The position numbers and the translations under genes were made by a program. Shown here piece by piece: positions 1 to 12,946 of a DNA stretch of 64,000 nucleotides; position 1 is the stretch's first letter, and the number at the start of each line of letters is the position of its first letter. A model generated the notes under the pieces. The model had not been told where the DNA came from. It did no database searches and saw nothing but the letters and a program-made list of their open reading frames with translations. Origin of the DNA: Paramacrobiotus metropolitanus (Eukaryota > Tardigrada > Eutardigrada > Parachela > Macrobiotidae); NCBI RefSeq assembly GCF_019649055.1, contig NW_026570224.1:1674001-1738000 (forward strand). The letters run 5' to 3'.

Positions 1-2675
1 ATCCTAGTTAGTCCGCAAACTTACGGATTAGTTTTTAACAGTTTATTACAAAGCCGACGAAAACGGATATTACCATCAAAAATGTTTTTCCAATTTAAAA
101 TAATCGTAAGAAAACCACAACTTTGGGGGTTCCGAAGTGAGTGCGTACGTGACGTGCGTAGGTGCATCGCACGCAGTATTGATTGTTTGCATTCCAGACC
201 ATAAAAAGCTGGACAATCAAAAACAAATTTATGTGGTTCTACTGCGATCATTATAATAAAAGTTGTTTAGGTTAACCCACAAGATGTCACTGGAAACTGG
301 AAATAAATCAACTTCCGGTTCCTTGTATTAAAAGTTAAGGTTTCGACTAATAAAGAGATCAGCAAAATTAGGTGGGCGATTATAGCCACATACAGAACTG
401 ATAAGCTTACAGTTAAGTGAAATTTCGCATAGAACGGTATAATTATTATTATTTTGAATTTCTTGAATGATTTACCAAGGAAATTACGACGTTTATAATT
501 TACTGAATACTGCTTCAATTAGACGACAGGTTTAACGGTTTAATTAGATAACAGAATAACTGCGGCTTTAGTCAAACGAATAAACGCGTTTCATCTGACT
601 TGTACAATGATTTAAATGCAAATGATGCCATTTTCTGTTGTGTTCGTATAATGTAGAAGAACGTCCACGTCTTTCTGGACAAGAACTCCAGCGAAGAACT
701 CATAATTCCGGGCGATAAAAAGCATGTGCTTGTCGTACCTGCACCCTGATCGCTTAATCACCAGTTTAGAGGTTTTCCTGATTATAACATGCAGCAACTT
801 TGTGTTTTAGCAGGCTGCTGCGGAAGTTCTGATGGGCGACTTTAGTAGGCAGTAAAATTTGAGCTAGCGAAAAGATGTACGCAGTACAATTGTACTGCAC
901 AGTATTCGAGGTTGTAAGTGGTGCCCGAGTCTGGAAATTAATAGTGGAAATAGAGTGTAACGCAACCGACAATCAAACTCGTAAAATTATTACGGAAAAA
1001 ATTTTAATAAAACATTTTTACTAATAGCCGCGAGTCCCGCGACCGTCATACGATTTTGCAATTGAGAATCACGAGTCACGACTCCGGCGCATGCATGTAT
1101 CTCCAGCCAAATGCATCCTCTCTTCCAGAAGTTTGATTCAGCACAGTATCGCCAAGATACCCACTGAGGTGTCGGTTAAGTCAGATCCGAGGCGAATCTA
1201 GTGTGGATGACATGTACTGCAGTGCCGCTCTAATGTCTCCGGTAGCTGTGCAATGCAGCATCGTGGTACTGTGACCTCGGTGAATGTGTACAATGTTACA
1301 TTATTACATACTATAAATTAAGTTCCAAATGTTGGGAATGTTCCGAACTCGGGGCACTAAAGAAGACAAAATTACTCCAAACCTTCCGGTTCAGTCGGCT
1401 CAAGGTGGCGACGGAGGGCAGTCGTAAATGTGCTGTTGCCTACGAAAAACAGCTATATCTATATCTCTGGTATCGCAGTTGGTCATGGACTGACATGGAA
1501 AAAAGGAAAAGTTTCGATTACTGTACTTTTGAATACGTTTATATATATATAGATATGCGCTGCCAGCGCACTTTGCGTGGGTTACTGTCCATGAGTATTA
1601 TTCTACAGCAGCTAACAAGAAATTCGGAGACGGATTTTTTTACTGTTTAACAGAGCCTTAAAATCTTCGTGAGCTCGTTTAATTTTCGCAAAAGAGGGTG
1701 CATCGCGTACCAGCTTTCGCACCGGCTTACGTTGTCAGAGTATTGTATAAATCATAATACATATTAGTAATATTATGTATAAATTGATCTTACGGGGCCA
1801 TGCGGACCCAACACTTAAAAAATTGCAAAATATTTTTAAACAAATACAAAAAGCATAAGCACCTTTGTTATGAGCTCGTTAGTTCCTTATACGAGTATCA
1901 CAAAAAGGTCGTCAGGCGAGTTGAATTAGATAAATGACAGCATCATAGCGGGGCATGTTTCTCGCGATCCTCGCGGTTTCTCGGTTTGTGCCTTTTGGGA
2001 AGTCTGCAGTTCGGCGGCTTGGCTGACCAAATTAGCAGCAGTTAACCACCATGAATCTTCCAGTTCTTACAGTCTTACTGCTTATATCCATTCTCGAGTT
2101 AACATCTCGTCTTTGCTTTATTGTTGGTTCATACAATCGCACGGCAATAATTTGGGTTGCTTTAGAATGGATTTAGATGCACTACAATAATATTGATACA
2201 CCGTATCAATGTACAATGTACGCCTACTGCTACTTTAACTACTCGCTACTATATAACAAGCGGGATTATCTGCAAAGCTGTCTCCCCAGGCGGCTATCAT
2301 TGCGTTCGGGATCAGCGGGGTGGATAGCCCTCCGGAGCAAGTGTCAAGACAATAATAATAAGAAAGCGCTTTTGAAAGGGTGGGAACAACCTCAACACAG
2401 AAACCAAACACTGCAAATCGGAATTCCTGTTTTAAAACGGACAGTATTACTGATTCCAGTCTCCAGATAGTCCTCGTTCGTTTCTTGCTCTCGGGAACTT
2501 TTTATTAGCGTGGGATGTGAAGAAACGCAAGTGCAGCTGAGCATGAGAAATAGGAAATGCCTCGGATCTGGATCCAGTGCGCAGTGACTCGTTTTCGATT
2601 TTCTTGTCATTTTGATGACTGGTGTGCTATGCATCCCCATCTTTTGTGATCGTTGCGAAGAAGGTACACCATAAA
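1..2675. other. Intergenic region upstream of PDPR
   Basis: I see no confident gene here. Open frames are short, AT-biased and without recognisable domains. The only item of note is a 41-codon open frame at 2051-2176 (+). It has a good translation-start context and a hydrophobic N-terminus, and is described under findings. The 5' end of the PDPR transcript and its promoter must lie in the right part of this stretch, but I see no clear TATA box or initiator. Confidence 0.5.
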
Positions 2676-5600
2676 ATGCACAGAAATTGCGTTTTATCCA
2701 AGGCGAATTTCCTGTCGACTGTTGTCGAGCATGGCCTGCACAACTGCCGCCGTTCGTCGGACGCAGCATGCGCGAAAATACCTTCGCAAGCGCGTGTGGT
2801 TGTTTGCGGAGGGGGCGCGTTAGGGACTTCCGTAGCTTACCAGCTGACATCCGCAGGATGGAAAGATGTGATAATATTGGAGCAGAATAGGTACATAAAC
2901 ACTAAATAGGAACAGTGCGTCAAATCAGAGAACTACCCTTTTCCGCTGCTTGGGGCTTTTGTAGTGTTCTGGGGGGTTCGACGTTGCTGTCTGCGGGTTT
3001 GATGCGACGGCTGGCCCCCTCCTTCCTCCAAACACAAATTCTGACCTATACAAATCAGAGTTTCAAAGATCTGAAAGCGAAAGGTTACAATCTAGGTAAG
3101 GAAATTTCTTGTTTAGCTGTGTTACAGCATTGTGGAATATGGACTTCAGAGAATATTTTTCACAGGATTGCATCGTTCGGGATCCATCACATTGGCCAAA
3201 ACGTTCGACAGGTTTGACGAAATCAAGCGACATCATTCTGTGGCGAAGTATGTGAATCAAATTAAAATATTCCAAAAATTAAAAGCTGCAATTGGGAATC
3301 TTGGTTTAAGAGCGCACGGGTTCGAAAGTGAAATCCTGACGCCCGAACAAGTGGAGAAGAAGTTTCCGTATTTGCACACGGCCGATTTATTTGGAGCTTT
3401 ATGGGTGCCAAAAGACGGTTTTATCAATCCCGTTACTACATACGAAGCAGTTTTGGATGTGGCTAAAAAGCAAGGTTGTTAGCTTTTTTTCCTTGCTATT
3501 TATTACGAAGTTTCAGAGTTGAAAAGCTTTACGTTATTTGTGCGTAAAGTGTTATTTTAGTTATTCTGTTCGCGTATTAACGCGGCGGTACAGCCGGTAC
3601 TAGTATATCTTATAATAGTACTGTCTTGGTACTACATACATGAAATAATGCATTTTGGTTTGATGCTATAACGCAATTTTTACTTCTCTAGACGAAACTG
3701 CGCTGTTTACGGTTGGCTTGTGTTTTAGATGTATGTTTGTTATTGATATGAGATTGCTTCACAGTTACTTTTTTAAATCCAGGTGCAGCTGTTTTTGAAA
3801 ATTGCCAAGTCACCGGTGTACAAGCACAAAATGGGGCTGTAAAAAGCGTTACGACCAACTTGGGTGAGATTGACTGTGAATATTTCATCAACTGCGCCGG
3901 ACTAGTAAGTGGTATACTTCCCCCCTTGGTGTGCAGTACTGGGAGCTTTATTTAGATTATTTAATTGGCAGTGGAGCAGAGAGGTGGCCAAAACCGGTTT
4001 CCGGAAGATTCGTGTTCCCGTCCATCCTTGTGAACACCAGTACTTGATTACACATCCCGTTTTCCCCCATGAGGACCAGGAATATCCTATTGTTTTTGAC
4101 CTGGACAATCGGATGTATATGCGAGCATATAACCGTGGTGTTCTGTTTGGCGGATTTCAAAGCGATGCCAAAGTGGCTTTCCCCAGCAAAATACCCAATG
4201 ACTTCTCACAGAAAATGCTACCAGAAGACTGGGATACATTTCGTACGTCTGGCTGCGTTTTTTTGAAATAAAAAGGAACATGTCTAATAATTTGGTGTTT
4301 ACTTATTCGCAGAACCATTGTTGGAGAATATTTTACACCGTGTTCCCAGTGTGCATAACGCCGAACCTATGAAGTTGGTCAACGGTCCGGAAGCGTTTAC
4401 GCCAGATGGGCGTGCGATTTTAGGCGAAGCTCCCGAGGTAAGGATGAGGTTGGCGAATGGTCAGAGATAAACGGCTAAACGCCTAAAATAGAAGTATGGA
4501 TTGTCGGAACTTTTTTACTTAGAGCAGTTACTTGTGTATTGATTGTCAGCCGCTACAGAGAGCTAATGTGAACGATTATACGGTGATTTTCATTGTAGTT
4601 GAAAAAGTATTACGTGGCCGCTGGATTGAATGCCAAAGGGACGGCAGCTGCCTTAGGCTTGGGAAAATTACTGTCCGATATGATTGTACATGGTTACCCT
4701 GAATATGAGACATGGGAGCTCGATCCCTGTCGTTTTTTGGATATGCATAATAACCGCGATTATGTCAAGGCACGGATACGGGAGGCATCGAGTGAGCTTC
4801 GCCTTGAAGTTTAAAATGGCCGGTGTTCCAACGATTTCTTTTAGATTGGGTATTTGGGATTAATTATCCATTTCGCGATGAAACAGCGCACGCTGCGCGG
4901 AAAGTTCGTACTTCATCGCTCTACTCGTCTTTTAAATCTCAAGGCGCAGTTTTCGGTCAGTTTATGGGCTACGAACGACCGTTGTTTTTTGTGACGGAAC
5001 AGATGAACACGCTGCCCGATCCGGAGTTTTTTCCGGCTACATTTGGGAAACCAGCATGGCATGCGGCGGTGGAGCACGAGTATAACGCTTGCCGGCATGG
5101 CAGTGGATTAATTGATTTGTCGTCTTTCAGCAAATTTGAAATTAAGGTGATTTTATGGCGCTCTGTTTAATGGTTACCGTGAACTAATAGTACTCATCGA
5201 ATAGGATTGGTGAATCTTAAAACAATGCAGTCATTTGTTTTTATTTGTTAATATTTGGCTCAGGGAGAAGGCGTAGTCGAGTATTTGCAATATCTGTGCT
5301 CGAACGATGTGGATATACCAGTTGGCGGAATTGTCCATACCGGCATGCAGAATGAACGAGGTGGTTATGAGAACGACTGTACCATTACGCGATTGGGACC
5401 AAATTTGTAAGTTGCTCGGGTTCTATAAATTTCACGCGCAACACGAATTCTGCTCTTTATTAGTTTTCTGCTGGTCGCTCCGACTACCCAGCAGACGCGG
5501 TGCAAGAAATGGCTAAAAAGAAACTTACCTCTGAAAAGTGGCATCTCCATAGATGACGTTACGAGCGCATATACCGGAATCAATGTCATCGGTCCACTGG

Positions 5601-7453
5601 CGCGGGATCTCATGAATAACTTTGGGGACATGTCGCAAGCGGCCTTTCCTTTTTCACTTGTCAGGCAAGTGTCTTCCTGCTTTTCCGTTAATTGTTGGAG
5701 GGTTGCTGAGAAAAAGATTTGGGCTGGACATGAAAACGATCCAGCAGTTACTTCACTGTATTAACTCATTGTTTATCTGCTGTTTTTCTTTAAATAGACC
5801 ATGAATATTGGCTATGCTAGCAATGTGCTAGCCTGCAATATTACGCATACAGGCGAAATGGGATGGGTACTGTATATCCCAAACGAATACGCCTTATACG
5901 TTTACGAATGCTTGCTCAACTTTGGAAAAGAGTATAATCTGACGCTAACTGGCCATTACGCCATGCGGACGCTACGTATTGAGAGGTTCTACGCATTTTG
6001 GGGTCAGGATATTGACAGTACCACTACACCATTCGAATGCGGCCGGGCTTTTCGTGTTAAATTCGAAGTAACATACATACGCACTTTTCTATGTGCTAAT
6101 TACTGCCCTTTACTTGTTTTGATTCCTGGGGTGTTATTATTCAGAAAGAGCGGTTTATTGGCCGTGACGCTTTATTAAAGCAGCAACAGGAAGGGGTACG
6201 TCGGTCCTATGTGCAGCTGATTTTGGAAACCCATGACATTAATAACGATCCATGGCCGTGGGGAGGTGAGCCGATTTACTGCAATGGAAATTTCGCTGGT
6301 AAAACGACGACGACAGGATATGGATATACTCTGGGACATCAAGTTTGCCTAGGATTTGTGAAAAATATAGACCCGGTAAGTCTATATTATATATTTGTTT
6401 TTGTAACATTAATGTAAATTTGAAATAGGGGTACGCATAGCTTCATGATGGCGAATATGATAGAATATCCTTCGTATATCTATATTGTTTCTACCTTTTG
6501 CTTCGTGTACTGCATTGCGTAATTTGTGTTTTGAAAGGGCAAGTTTTTATTAATATGCTACCAGAACTGGCTTGAAGGAAACCGCCTGTCTTCTTATGCT
6601 GAATTTTTTCTATGGGAATATTATTATTGTTTATCGATATTTTACAGCGTGTTTTATGGTAGTGACGACTGATAACTTTGTTGTCGGCAACATTTGCGGC
6701 TAATCGCACTGATGGAATGCATTATGGCCAGTGCATGCTTCCATAAAACGATAATCATGCTAAACAGCGCACGTGTGATACAGGCACAGTTTTATATGAA
6801 GGGACTATTGTCTGCTTATTGCTTGCATACGGCGAGATGCTCAAAAAAGATGATGATAATTATGAAGTATAGCGTAACGGACGAATGTAAAAAAATTGTG
6901 TGAGATGGCTGACGGTGCTTATAATTGCGGCTTACTTTTCCACTGAGCAGTTGCGTGTGTGCATGGCTTGTAAAAACTGTTTCGTTTCTCATGCACGGCA
7001 TGTTATACACCGTCGTAAATCTTGACCTTTCTGACTTAATGTAGCTTTCTTTCCATTACTTTCGGTTTATTTTAACAATCTTTGGGCTGCAAGTTTGCAG
7101 CTGTGCTGATTACGCAATTTCGTGGTTTTTATTTAATTGTGTAGTTCGATCGGAGTTGCACTTTCTTGTTAACATTTGCACTTGTTGGAAGCGTTGACAG
7201 GAAAACGTTTCAGAAAACCAAGCAAGAGCAAATATTAACTCCAGAATGGATCCAGAGCTCACAGTTTGAGGTGGAAATTTCTGGCAGACGTTTCCCCGCC
7301 AAGGTGAACATTCGATCACCACGGCTGCCTGCTGTTGTGCCAAATGAGCATCCGGATGTGGTTAAGTATCTCACAACGCAAGGTGACATGACAGGAGTCT
7401 CAAAGAAATTCAGCAAAGTCACAACAAACGATGAAATATCCAAAATAAATTAA
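2676..7453 (+). CDS. PDPR: Pyruvate dehydrogenase phosphatase regulatory subunit
   Basis: Thirteen exons: 2676-2890, 2965-3095, 3166-3474, 3783-3904, 3972-4242, 4313-4437, 4599-4791, 4845-5146, 5264-5406, 5464-5668, 5798-6067, 6145-6375, 7214-7453. All phases agree and give 918 aa; the human protein is about 880. The N-terminus reads as a mitochondrial presequence, followed by an FAD-binding Rossmann start (VVVCGGGALGTSVAYQL). The rest follows the dimethylglycine/sarcosine dehydrogenase-like fold and ends in a GcvT-like aminomethyltransferase domain (NITHTGEMGW, AFWGQDID, WPWGGEPIYCNG). Local motifs match PDPR better than SARDH or DMGDH, for example PVHPCEH, LVNGPEAFTPD and VHGYPEYETWELD. The family member is a matrix flavoprotein that tunes pyruvate dehydrogenase phosphatase. 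A start at 2622 is possible but adds no obvious domain. The last intron is unusually long (838 bp). A poly(A) signal AATAAA lies at 7718-7723. Confidence 0.92.
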
Positions 7454-7717
7454 ATCAACAACACAGTGGTCTGTGTTATCTGTGAACGTTTGGCGTGGGT
7501 TTGTTTTCCTGTGGTGAAGCCTGTGAGCATTAAATTGTATAAAGAAACGTTGTTCTGAGTTGACGGATCCTTTGTGAGTTTGTTGTTTGATAGAGTTTTA
7601 TAATGTTATATAATGGATGAATGTGTGTGGTTTTACTGCCGAAATTGATGATTGCACCTAGTCGTAAATAGCGACGATCTTGGTGGCTATTTTCTGATAC
7701 AACTTGAAAAAGTGATG

Positions 7718-7723
7718 AATAAA
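7718..7723 (+). terminator. Poly(A) signal, probable PDPR 3' end
   Basis: AATAAA lies 265 bp after the PDPR stop codon and is the first canonical hexamer on that strand. It is assigned by position only. Confidence 0.4.
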
Positions 7724-8405
7724 CGGCAGCGGTAATGAGATCCACGCAATTTGCTCTAGTTATGGACTAACTAATTAGCACTGTGAACGCATTTATCGCT
7801 GTTTTTTCTATGCGATACGTTGCCCTTTTTTCTTGCTGCACTTGCTTACAATATATTGCAAATGATGCCGGATCCTACGGTAGTATCCATTGGTGCCTAA
7901 CACAAATTAGTCGATTCCTTACTTCGGAAACATTTTTGACTGTTTTCACAAACCGAACTGTCAACTGAAACATCGAATCATACGAAACAAAGTTAGCTGC
8001 GACGTTCCACATTAAATGAATTTTTGAAACTAAAAGCCCGGCAACAGACAGTTTTAAACGGCTGCGGCATTCATTTTAACTGAATATGGAATAACTTATG
8101 GTTTTTCAGATAAATCGTACTTAAATTATACGAATTCGTTTCAATTCTTTTGTCTTAGCATAGAAGCATCTTTTTAAAGTTAGATAATGTCAGGTATAGA
8201 CTCTCCATGATGGTCACAGGCGGTGTTGTTGACAAAACACATTTAGGCACTAATTGACCTGCGAATGGTCAACGTAGACCACAAGCAAACCAATGTGTAA
8301 GCCAAATAAAAACACCAGAAAAACGCTAACGTTATGTGATTTAGCAAATGATGGCGGCCCAGTTGACTGGATCGCAAAAGTGGTGCATAGTACGGAAGGA
8401 AATAA
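7724..8405. other. Intergenic stretch
   Basis: AT-rich sequence between the PDPR 3' end and the small minus-strand gene. I see no coding frame, repeat or RNA gene in it. It would contain the 3' UTR of the minus-strand candidate if that gene is real. Confidence 0.4.
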
Positions 8406-8791
8406 TTAAAAGCACTTACTAGGTGGTCTTAGTTCTAAATGAGGGGGATAGTTTTTGTTACGAGTTATGGCGCATTTACCGCCATACAAATACGTACTCT
8501 TTACGCCCCCTTGCGTGCCGGCGACGTTCGTCTCTTTTAAAACACTAGAGTACTGATTCCAGAGAAGGTTGATCTCCGCAACTACTATTACGTACAACGG
8601 AGCTGACCAGGCCATTAATATGCAGCCGTCTTTGCTGTCCGGTGGTACATTACTTAATATCGCGAGTATTAACAAGCAAGTACCTGCTCCGCGAACACAA
8701 TTACATATACACTAAACAATAACGTAATAAACATAAAATTATTGTACTTACCGTCTTGCCATACAAACAGTGTAAATACATATCTGTACAT
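8406..8791 (-). CDS. Hypothetical small membrane protein, two exons
   Basis: I do not recognise this protein. Exon 1 is 8791-8752 and starts with ATG. Its donor is a full-consensus GTAAGT, then comes a 68 bp intron, an acceptor ending GCAG, and exon 2 at 8683-8406. The reading phase is kept across the junction and gives 105 aa. The N-terminal 30 residues are hydrophobic (VFTLFVWQDG, then TCLLILAILSN). A second hydrophobic stretch follows at about residues 36-54 (LMAWSAPLYVIVVAEINLLW), with a polar, lysine- and proline-containing C-terminal half. It could be a signal peptide plus one membrane span, or two spans. A second GTAAGT overlaps the last codons, so the coding region may continue into another exon. 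The gene is divergent from the ZP gene, with 403 bp between start codons. The intron size matches undoubted introns nearby, which supports a real gene, but there is no homology support. Confidence 0.42.
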
Positions 8792-9194
8792 TTCCTGTAT
8801 CGATATCGAAGTATATATTGTACGTTATTAGATGTACTACGCGTTGCATGTTCCGGACTTCTGCCTAATTGGGGCGAGAGGCGGAGACATTAACTGCCAC
8901 ACTTCGGTACATATTATACATAATCTGATATTTCAACATTATATTGTTCAACAGATAACTTCGATATTATTGTATATTAGGCCTGCCGTACGAAGCCGAA
9001 ACTGGCATTCTGATCCCGCGGACAATGATGAGAGGCTACGGTAAATGAAAGGTCACCAGAAAAGATAATTGTAGTTAGTGCCAACTGCCAAGCGATCCCG
9101 TAACTCGTGTCTGGCCCCAATTCTGAATCGTCATTTGATAACCAGTGATCGGTCGTTCTTAGCCAAGCCGGTTTAAAGCTGGCCGGGATCCAGT

Positions 9195-12174
9195 ATGGAA
9201 AAATTTTCCTCGTCATCTTTGATTACCTTATATCTTTTGCTGATTGATGTGTATCACGTCTTATGCCAGGTAAGCTTGAGTATCGATAAAATTCCGACAA
9301 TTCAACTGTCAACTGTCAATTTCAACTAACTATTAATTTCTCCTTAGAATACAACATTTCCTAGAACATCATTAGTTAATGTTGCTAAAGTAAACTGCAA
9401 TGTATCGTGAAAAGATGAATGTTTCCCGAGTAAAACAAAAAAACGTTAGCTAAACGTTAGTTAAGGGCCAAAGTTCGAATTTTGGCCTTTTACTAACGTT
9501 TAGCTAACGTATTTTTTACAAACTGTTTTACTCGGGTTTTGGGCTACCCACTTGTATTCCATGCACAGTAACTGAAGCTACTGTAAATTAGTATTGCGTG
9601 TAAGCGTGTTGCCTTACCGAAAAGCAACCTGCTGAATCTATAATGGTATCATATTGATTTTATTTCGAACTGACAAAACATTCTTCCGGTTGCAAATTGT
9701 AGCAATGGCTTCAGACACCAAACCTTTTATTCGGAATAATTCTTTCAAAAAAATGTGCGTTTGATATTATTACTCGGCCGGTGCTGCGGATTTGAAGTGT
9801 AGCACAAGAGGCTACCAACACTTTAGAAAAACGTTTAATAATATTGTAACTATTGTCACAAGCAACAGACCGCCATATCTGTTAAATGTGCATAGTCGTA
9901 TACAACGTACGGAGCCTCCTTTTCTTTACTTTTTGGCAAATTCTGAGCTTGTTTTTTATGTGAGAATAAAGGAAAGAAAGCGAGAGCGGGCAGAATAACA
10001 GCTGTGGATTGCAATCAGCAGCGCGCCACGCGTCAGTCAGTTTTATATTCCCGCGTAGGAAGGAAAAAAGATATGGGACAACGTGAATGATAATTAGACA
10101 TATCGCAGAAATGTTGCTCTTTTTGCGAATGAAGTTATAATATGGGAAATGTACGCATCCGATAGTGGCCAGTCATGCGTATTTGATGCTATCTGCAATT
10201 TCGATTTTCCAAACTTTGTGAAAAAAGGCGGTTTATAGTTTTCAGTTCAATTTCGGAACATGCTAATGCAGATGTCTTAAAATAAAATAATTTAAGCTAA
10301 CGCAATTATATCGTCACTATCTTCGAAATTTGTGTAATTTTTCTAACAGCTGGAATTAGATTCATAAATATTTGTACATAATGTGCGCAATTAAGTTTAC
10401 TAACTGGTAAGCACATCAATCAAGCGTAATCACAGTTACCGGCATTTTAACTCTGAATATATCCTTATAATTAAGAGGCTCTAAAAATGTAAATTATGAT
10501 ATTTTGTAAGTTGGACTTGTTAGGATGTACGAATGACAATTGTTCCTACACGAAACAGATGCTTTGGAAATAACAGTTAGAGGTTATAGAACAATGCCAA
10601 TGGGGACGTGGCGGCTGGTCCGACCAAATTAGTGTCATTGGATGCATCCTGTGGGGCAACCGCAATTCATGTGGAGATCGTTTTCGAAAAACCCTTCGAC
10701 GGAATAATATACTCCAAAGGAGCTTTTTATACGCCGCAGTGCGTGTACATTTTACCCGGATCGGGCGAAAAAGAATATTCCTTCGACATTCCCATCAATC
10801 AGTGTGGCACAACCGAAAACAAACCTTCTCCGGATAGTAAGAAAGGCGAAAGGTCATTCGAAAACACTCTTGTTATGCAGGTAAATGGCATGGTATCGAG
10901 TATCGACAGCGCACAATTATTTATATTCGCTTATTCGTTTTTCTAATTCTTTTTTAGAATGATGCTCATTTCCAAGACATTTTGGATGTTGTCAGGCGTA
11001 TCCGTTGCTCAACTGCGTCATTATACGAGAAAATTGTCGATTTTTCGCCCATCAATGTGCGTACTTAATGTACTTAATGAAACCGTTTCTGATGACCTAT
11101 CTTTCTAAGTTAATTAATTTACTATAGGTAAATATGAAAGATGTGGTTACTGCATCATTTACCAGCGACGACGTCAAAGTTAGCATTGACGTACAGAACG
11201 GACGCGGACCATTTTCTCCAAGTCTAAACCAAGGATTTATACAGGCAACAAAAATCAACTTCTTGTTGTTTCTTATCACTAATCAACAAAAGCTTCAATC
11301 GCTTCAGTATTTGTAAGAATACGTTTTTTTACAGATTGGCGATACAGTGACACTGGTAGTGTACATGACAGCAGAATCCGGTAACTGGGACGTTCACGTC
11401 CGCGAATGTGTCGCTATGGACAGCCAAGAGCGTGCTTCGCTTTTACTGCAAGACAAACGCGGCTGTATCAGCAAACCGAAAATTATGTCACCCTTTGCCA
11501 TTACACGCGATAAGAAAAATCCGAAAGTTCAAATTGCGTATTCCTTTATGAAAGCTTTTCGCTTTCCGGACGACATGCAAGTGCAGATTAAATGTGTTGT
11601 CGCAGTGTGTCGCGATGAATGCGACCGACCGGAAAGCTGCAGCGCTCCTGCTGCGAAAGGTCAACTGACCACGCCATATACTGCGGGGGCGTCTAACCAG
11701 ACGGATTCCGAATATGACACCAGCGCTGACGATGAATCCACGTATCCCGTAGAGCAGACAACCCTACCATACACCGCTGCCGGGAAAGGTTGGAAGAAGC
11801 AGCCAGCGAAAGAAACTTCCGTGCAGTTGCCGGTTTTGACCAGTACTATGCTGAAATCCAGGAGAAAACGTCAGGCTAATGTAGCCGATGGATCAGCCGG
11901 TGTTTTACCGGTTAAACGGATTTTTAATGTTATTTCCCCCGAAGATATCGCGAATCTCCGCAATTCATCAGTGGTGTTTATGGATGCCAGTATCCCTGCG
12001 AATGCGCTATGCGTTAATCAAGCTATGTTTATTGTGCTAATGGCGTTCTTGTTTATTCTGATCATTTCCACGTCTGTGGCGCTCACAATCACCTGTATTA
12101 GGAATCGGATATTGCGGCAGGCGGAAAAAGCGGTCCATGTCAACTTCGACAACTATACTGATCAACGGTATTAA
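9195..12174 (+). CDS. ZP-domain transmembrane protein (cuticlin-like)
   Basis: Five exons: 9195-9269, 10590-10880, 10958-11056, 11128-11244, 11335-12174; 473 aa. Exon 1 encodes only a signal peptide (hydrophobic LITLYLLLIDVYHVLC, cut near Gln25) and is joined in phase 0 over a 1.3 kb intron. The ZP domain covers about residues 35-285. Its cysteines and the block GPFSPSLNQGFIQ-IGDTVTL follow the nematode cuticlin pattern, where an equivalent block precedes IGD. A furin-type site, RRKR, lies at about 370-373. A single membrane span at about 423-448 (MFIVLMAFLFILIISTSVAL) precedes a short cytoplasmic tail. This is the usual layout of apical extracellular-matrix ZP proteins, which are cleaved and polymerise under the cuticle. 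Intron 4 appears to use a GC donor (11245). The region from 286 to 369 is low-complexity, Thr/Pro/Ser-rich and probably disordered. Confidence 0.85.
9425..9536. repeat. Short foldback (inverted-repeat) element
   Basis: Two arms of about 50 bp pair across a short loop. CCCGAGTAAAACA at the left end is matched by TGTTTTACTCGGG at the right end. Inside, ACGTTAGCTAAACGTTAGT is complementary to ACTAACGTTTAGCTAACGT, and GGGCCAAA to TTGGCC. It lies in the first intron of the ZP gene. It looks like a miniature foldback transposon or its remnant; I could not fix a target-site duplication. Confidence 0.6.
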
Positions 12175-12946
12175 TAGGTGAGCTAAACGGGCCAAACAAA
12201 ATCCAACGGAATTATCAGAGGTGATTTGCTGTTACTTTCATTGTTGTGTATAGTATATATGTCTGAATGTGTATGAATTTGGTACATTTTGTGAATATGA
12301 TACAGAGTTATTTCTTATTATACAGATATCTTTACTACCCTTGTATTGTATGTGGCGGGATGTTTTATAATGACATATTTACCACTTTTGCGAGGATGAG
12401 CTGTCTTTTAGTGTGACTGTGTGAACGAACATTCGCTCACCTGATTATTTCCTCAATTAAATATTGCTACAAAAGCACAATACCCATTACACATGCAGAA
12501 AGATGTAAGCAGTAAATCCTTTTTACACAAAATGTAGCCAACAAACGAACGAGCCTCAACCTACGTCGGTTCATTCTAATTTAACTAAGAAATGATATTT
12601 CAAGCAAGAGAAGCCTTCTTTCCACTTGATACTTCCGCCCACAGTTCGAGACGACCGCTTCGAAGGGCTAACGCACGAAACCGCAGCAACAAATACATCC
12701 AAGCGCTGCAACAGCGCATTTCCGGTCACTAGAGACAGTTCTACATGCATAGTGGAAACTTATGTGCTGTCACCAACTACAGCAAGTCAGAAAGTACATT
12801 AAAGTGCGAGGCTGACAATGACATTGCTGCGCGCCCTTTTTCGCTAAAGGTGACACTTACTGCGTGAATGAAATAAAACGAGGGTTTTCCACTTCCTAAT
12901 TCTTGGAAGCAAAACCGGAACCCAGGCACCCAACAACTGTTTCCTC

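Noticed and set aside
2676-7453. Sarcosine or dimethylglycine dehydrogenase
   Set aside because: The same fold, but several diagnostic blocks (PVHPCEH, LVNGPEAFTPD, AFWGQDID) agree with PDPR, not SARDH or DMGDH.
8977-9216. Minus-strand open frame of 80 codons that reads protein-like
   Set aside because: It lies antisense to the ZP signal-peptide exon, and no splice site or domain supports it.
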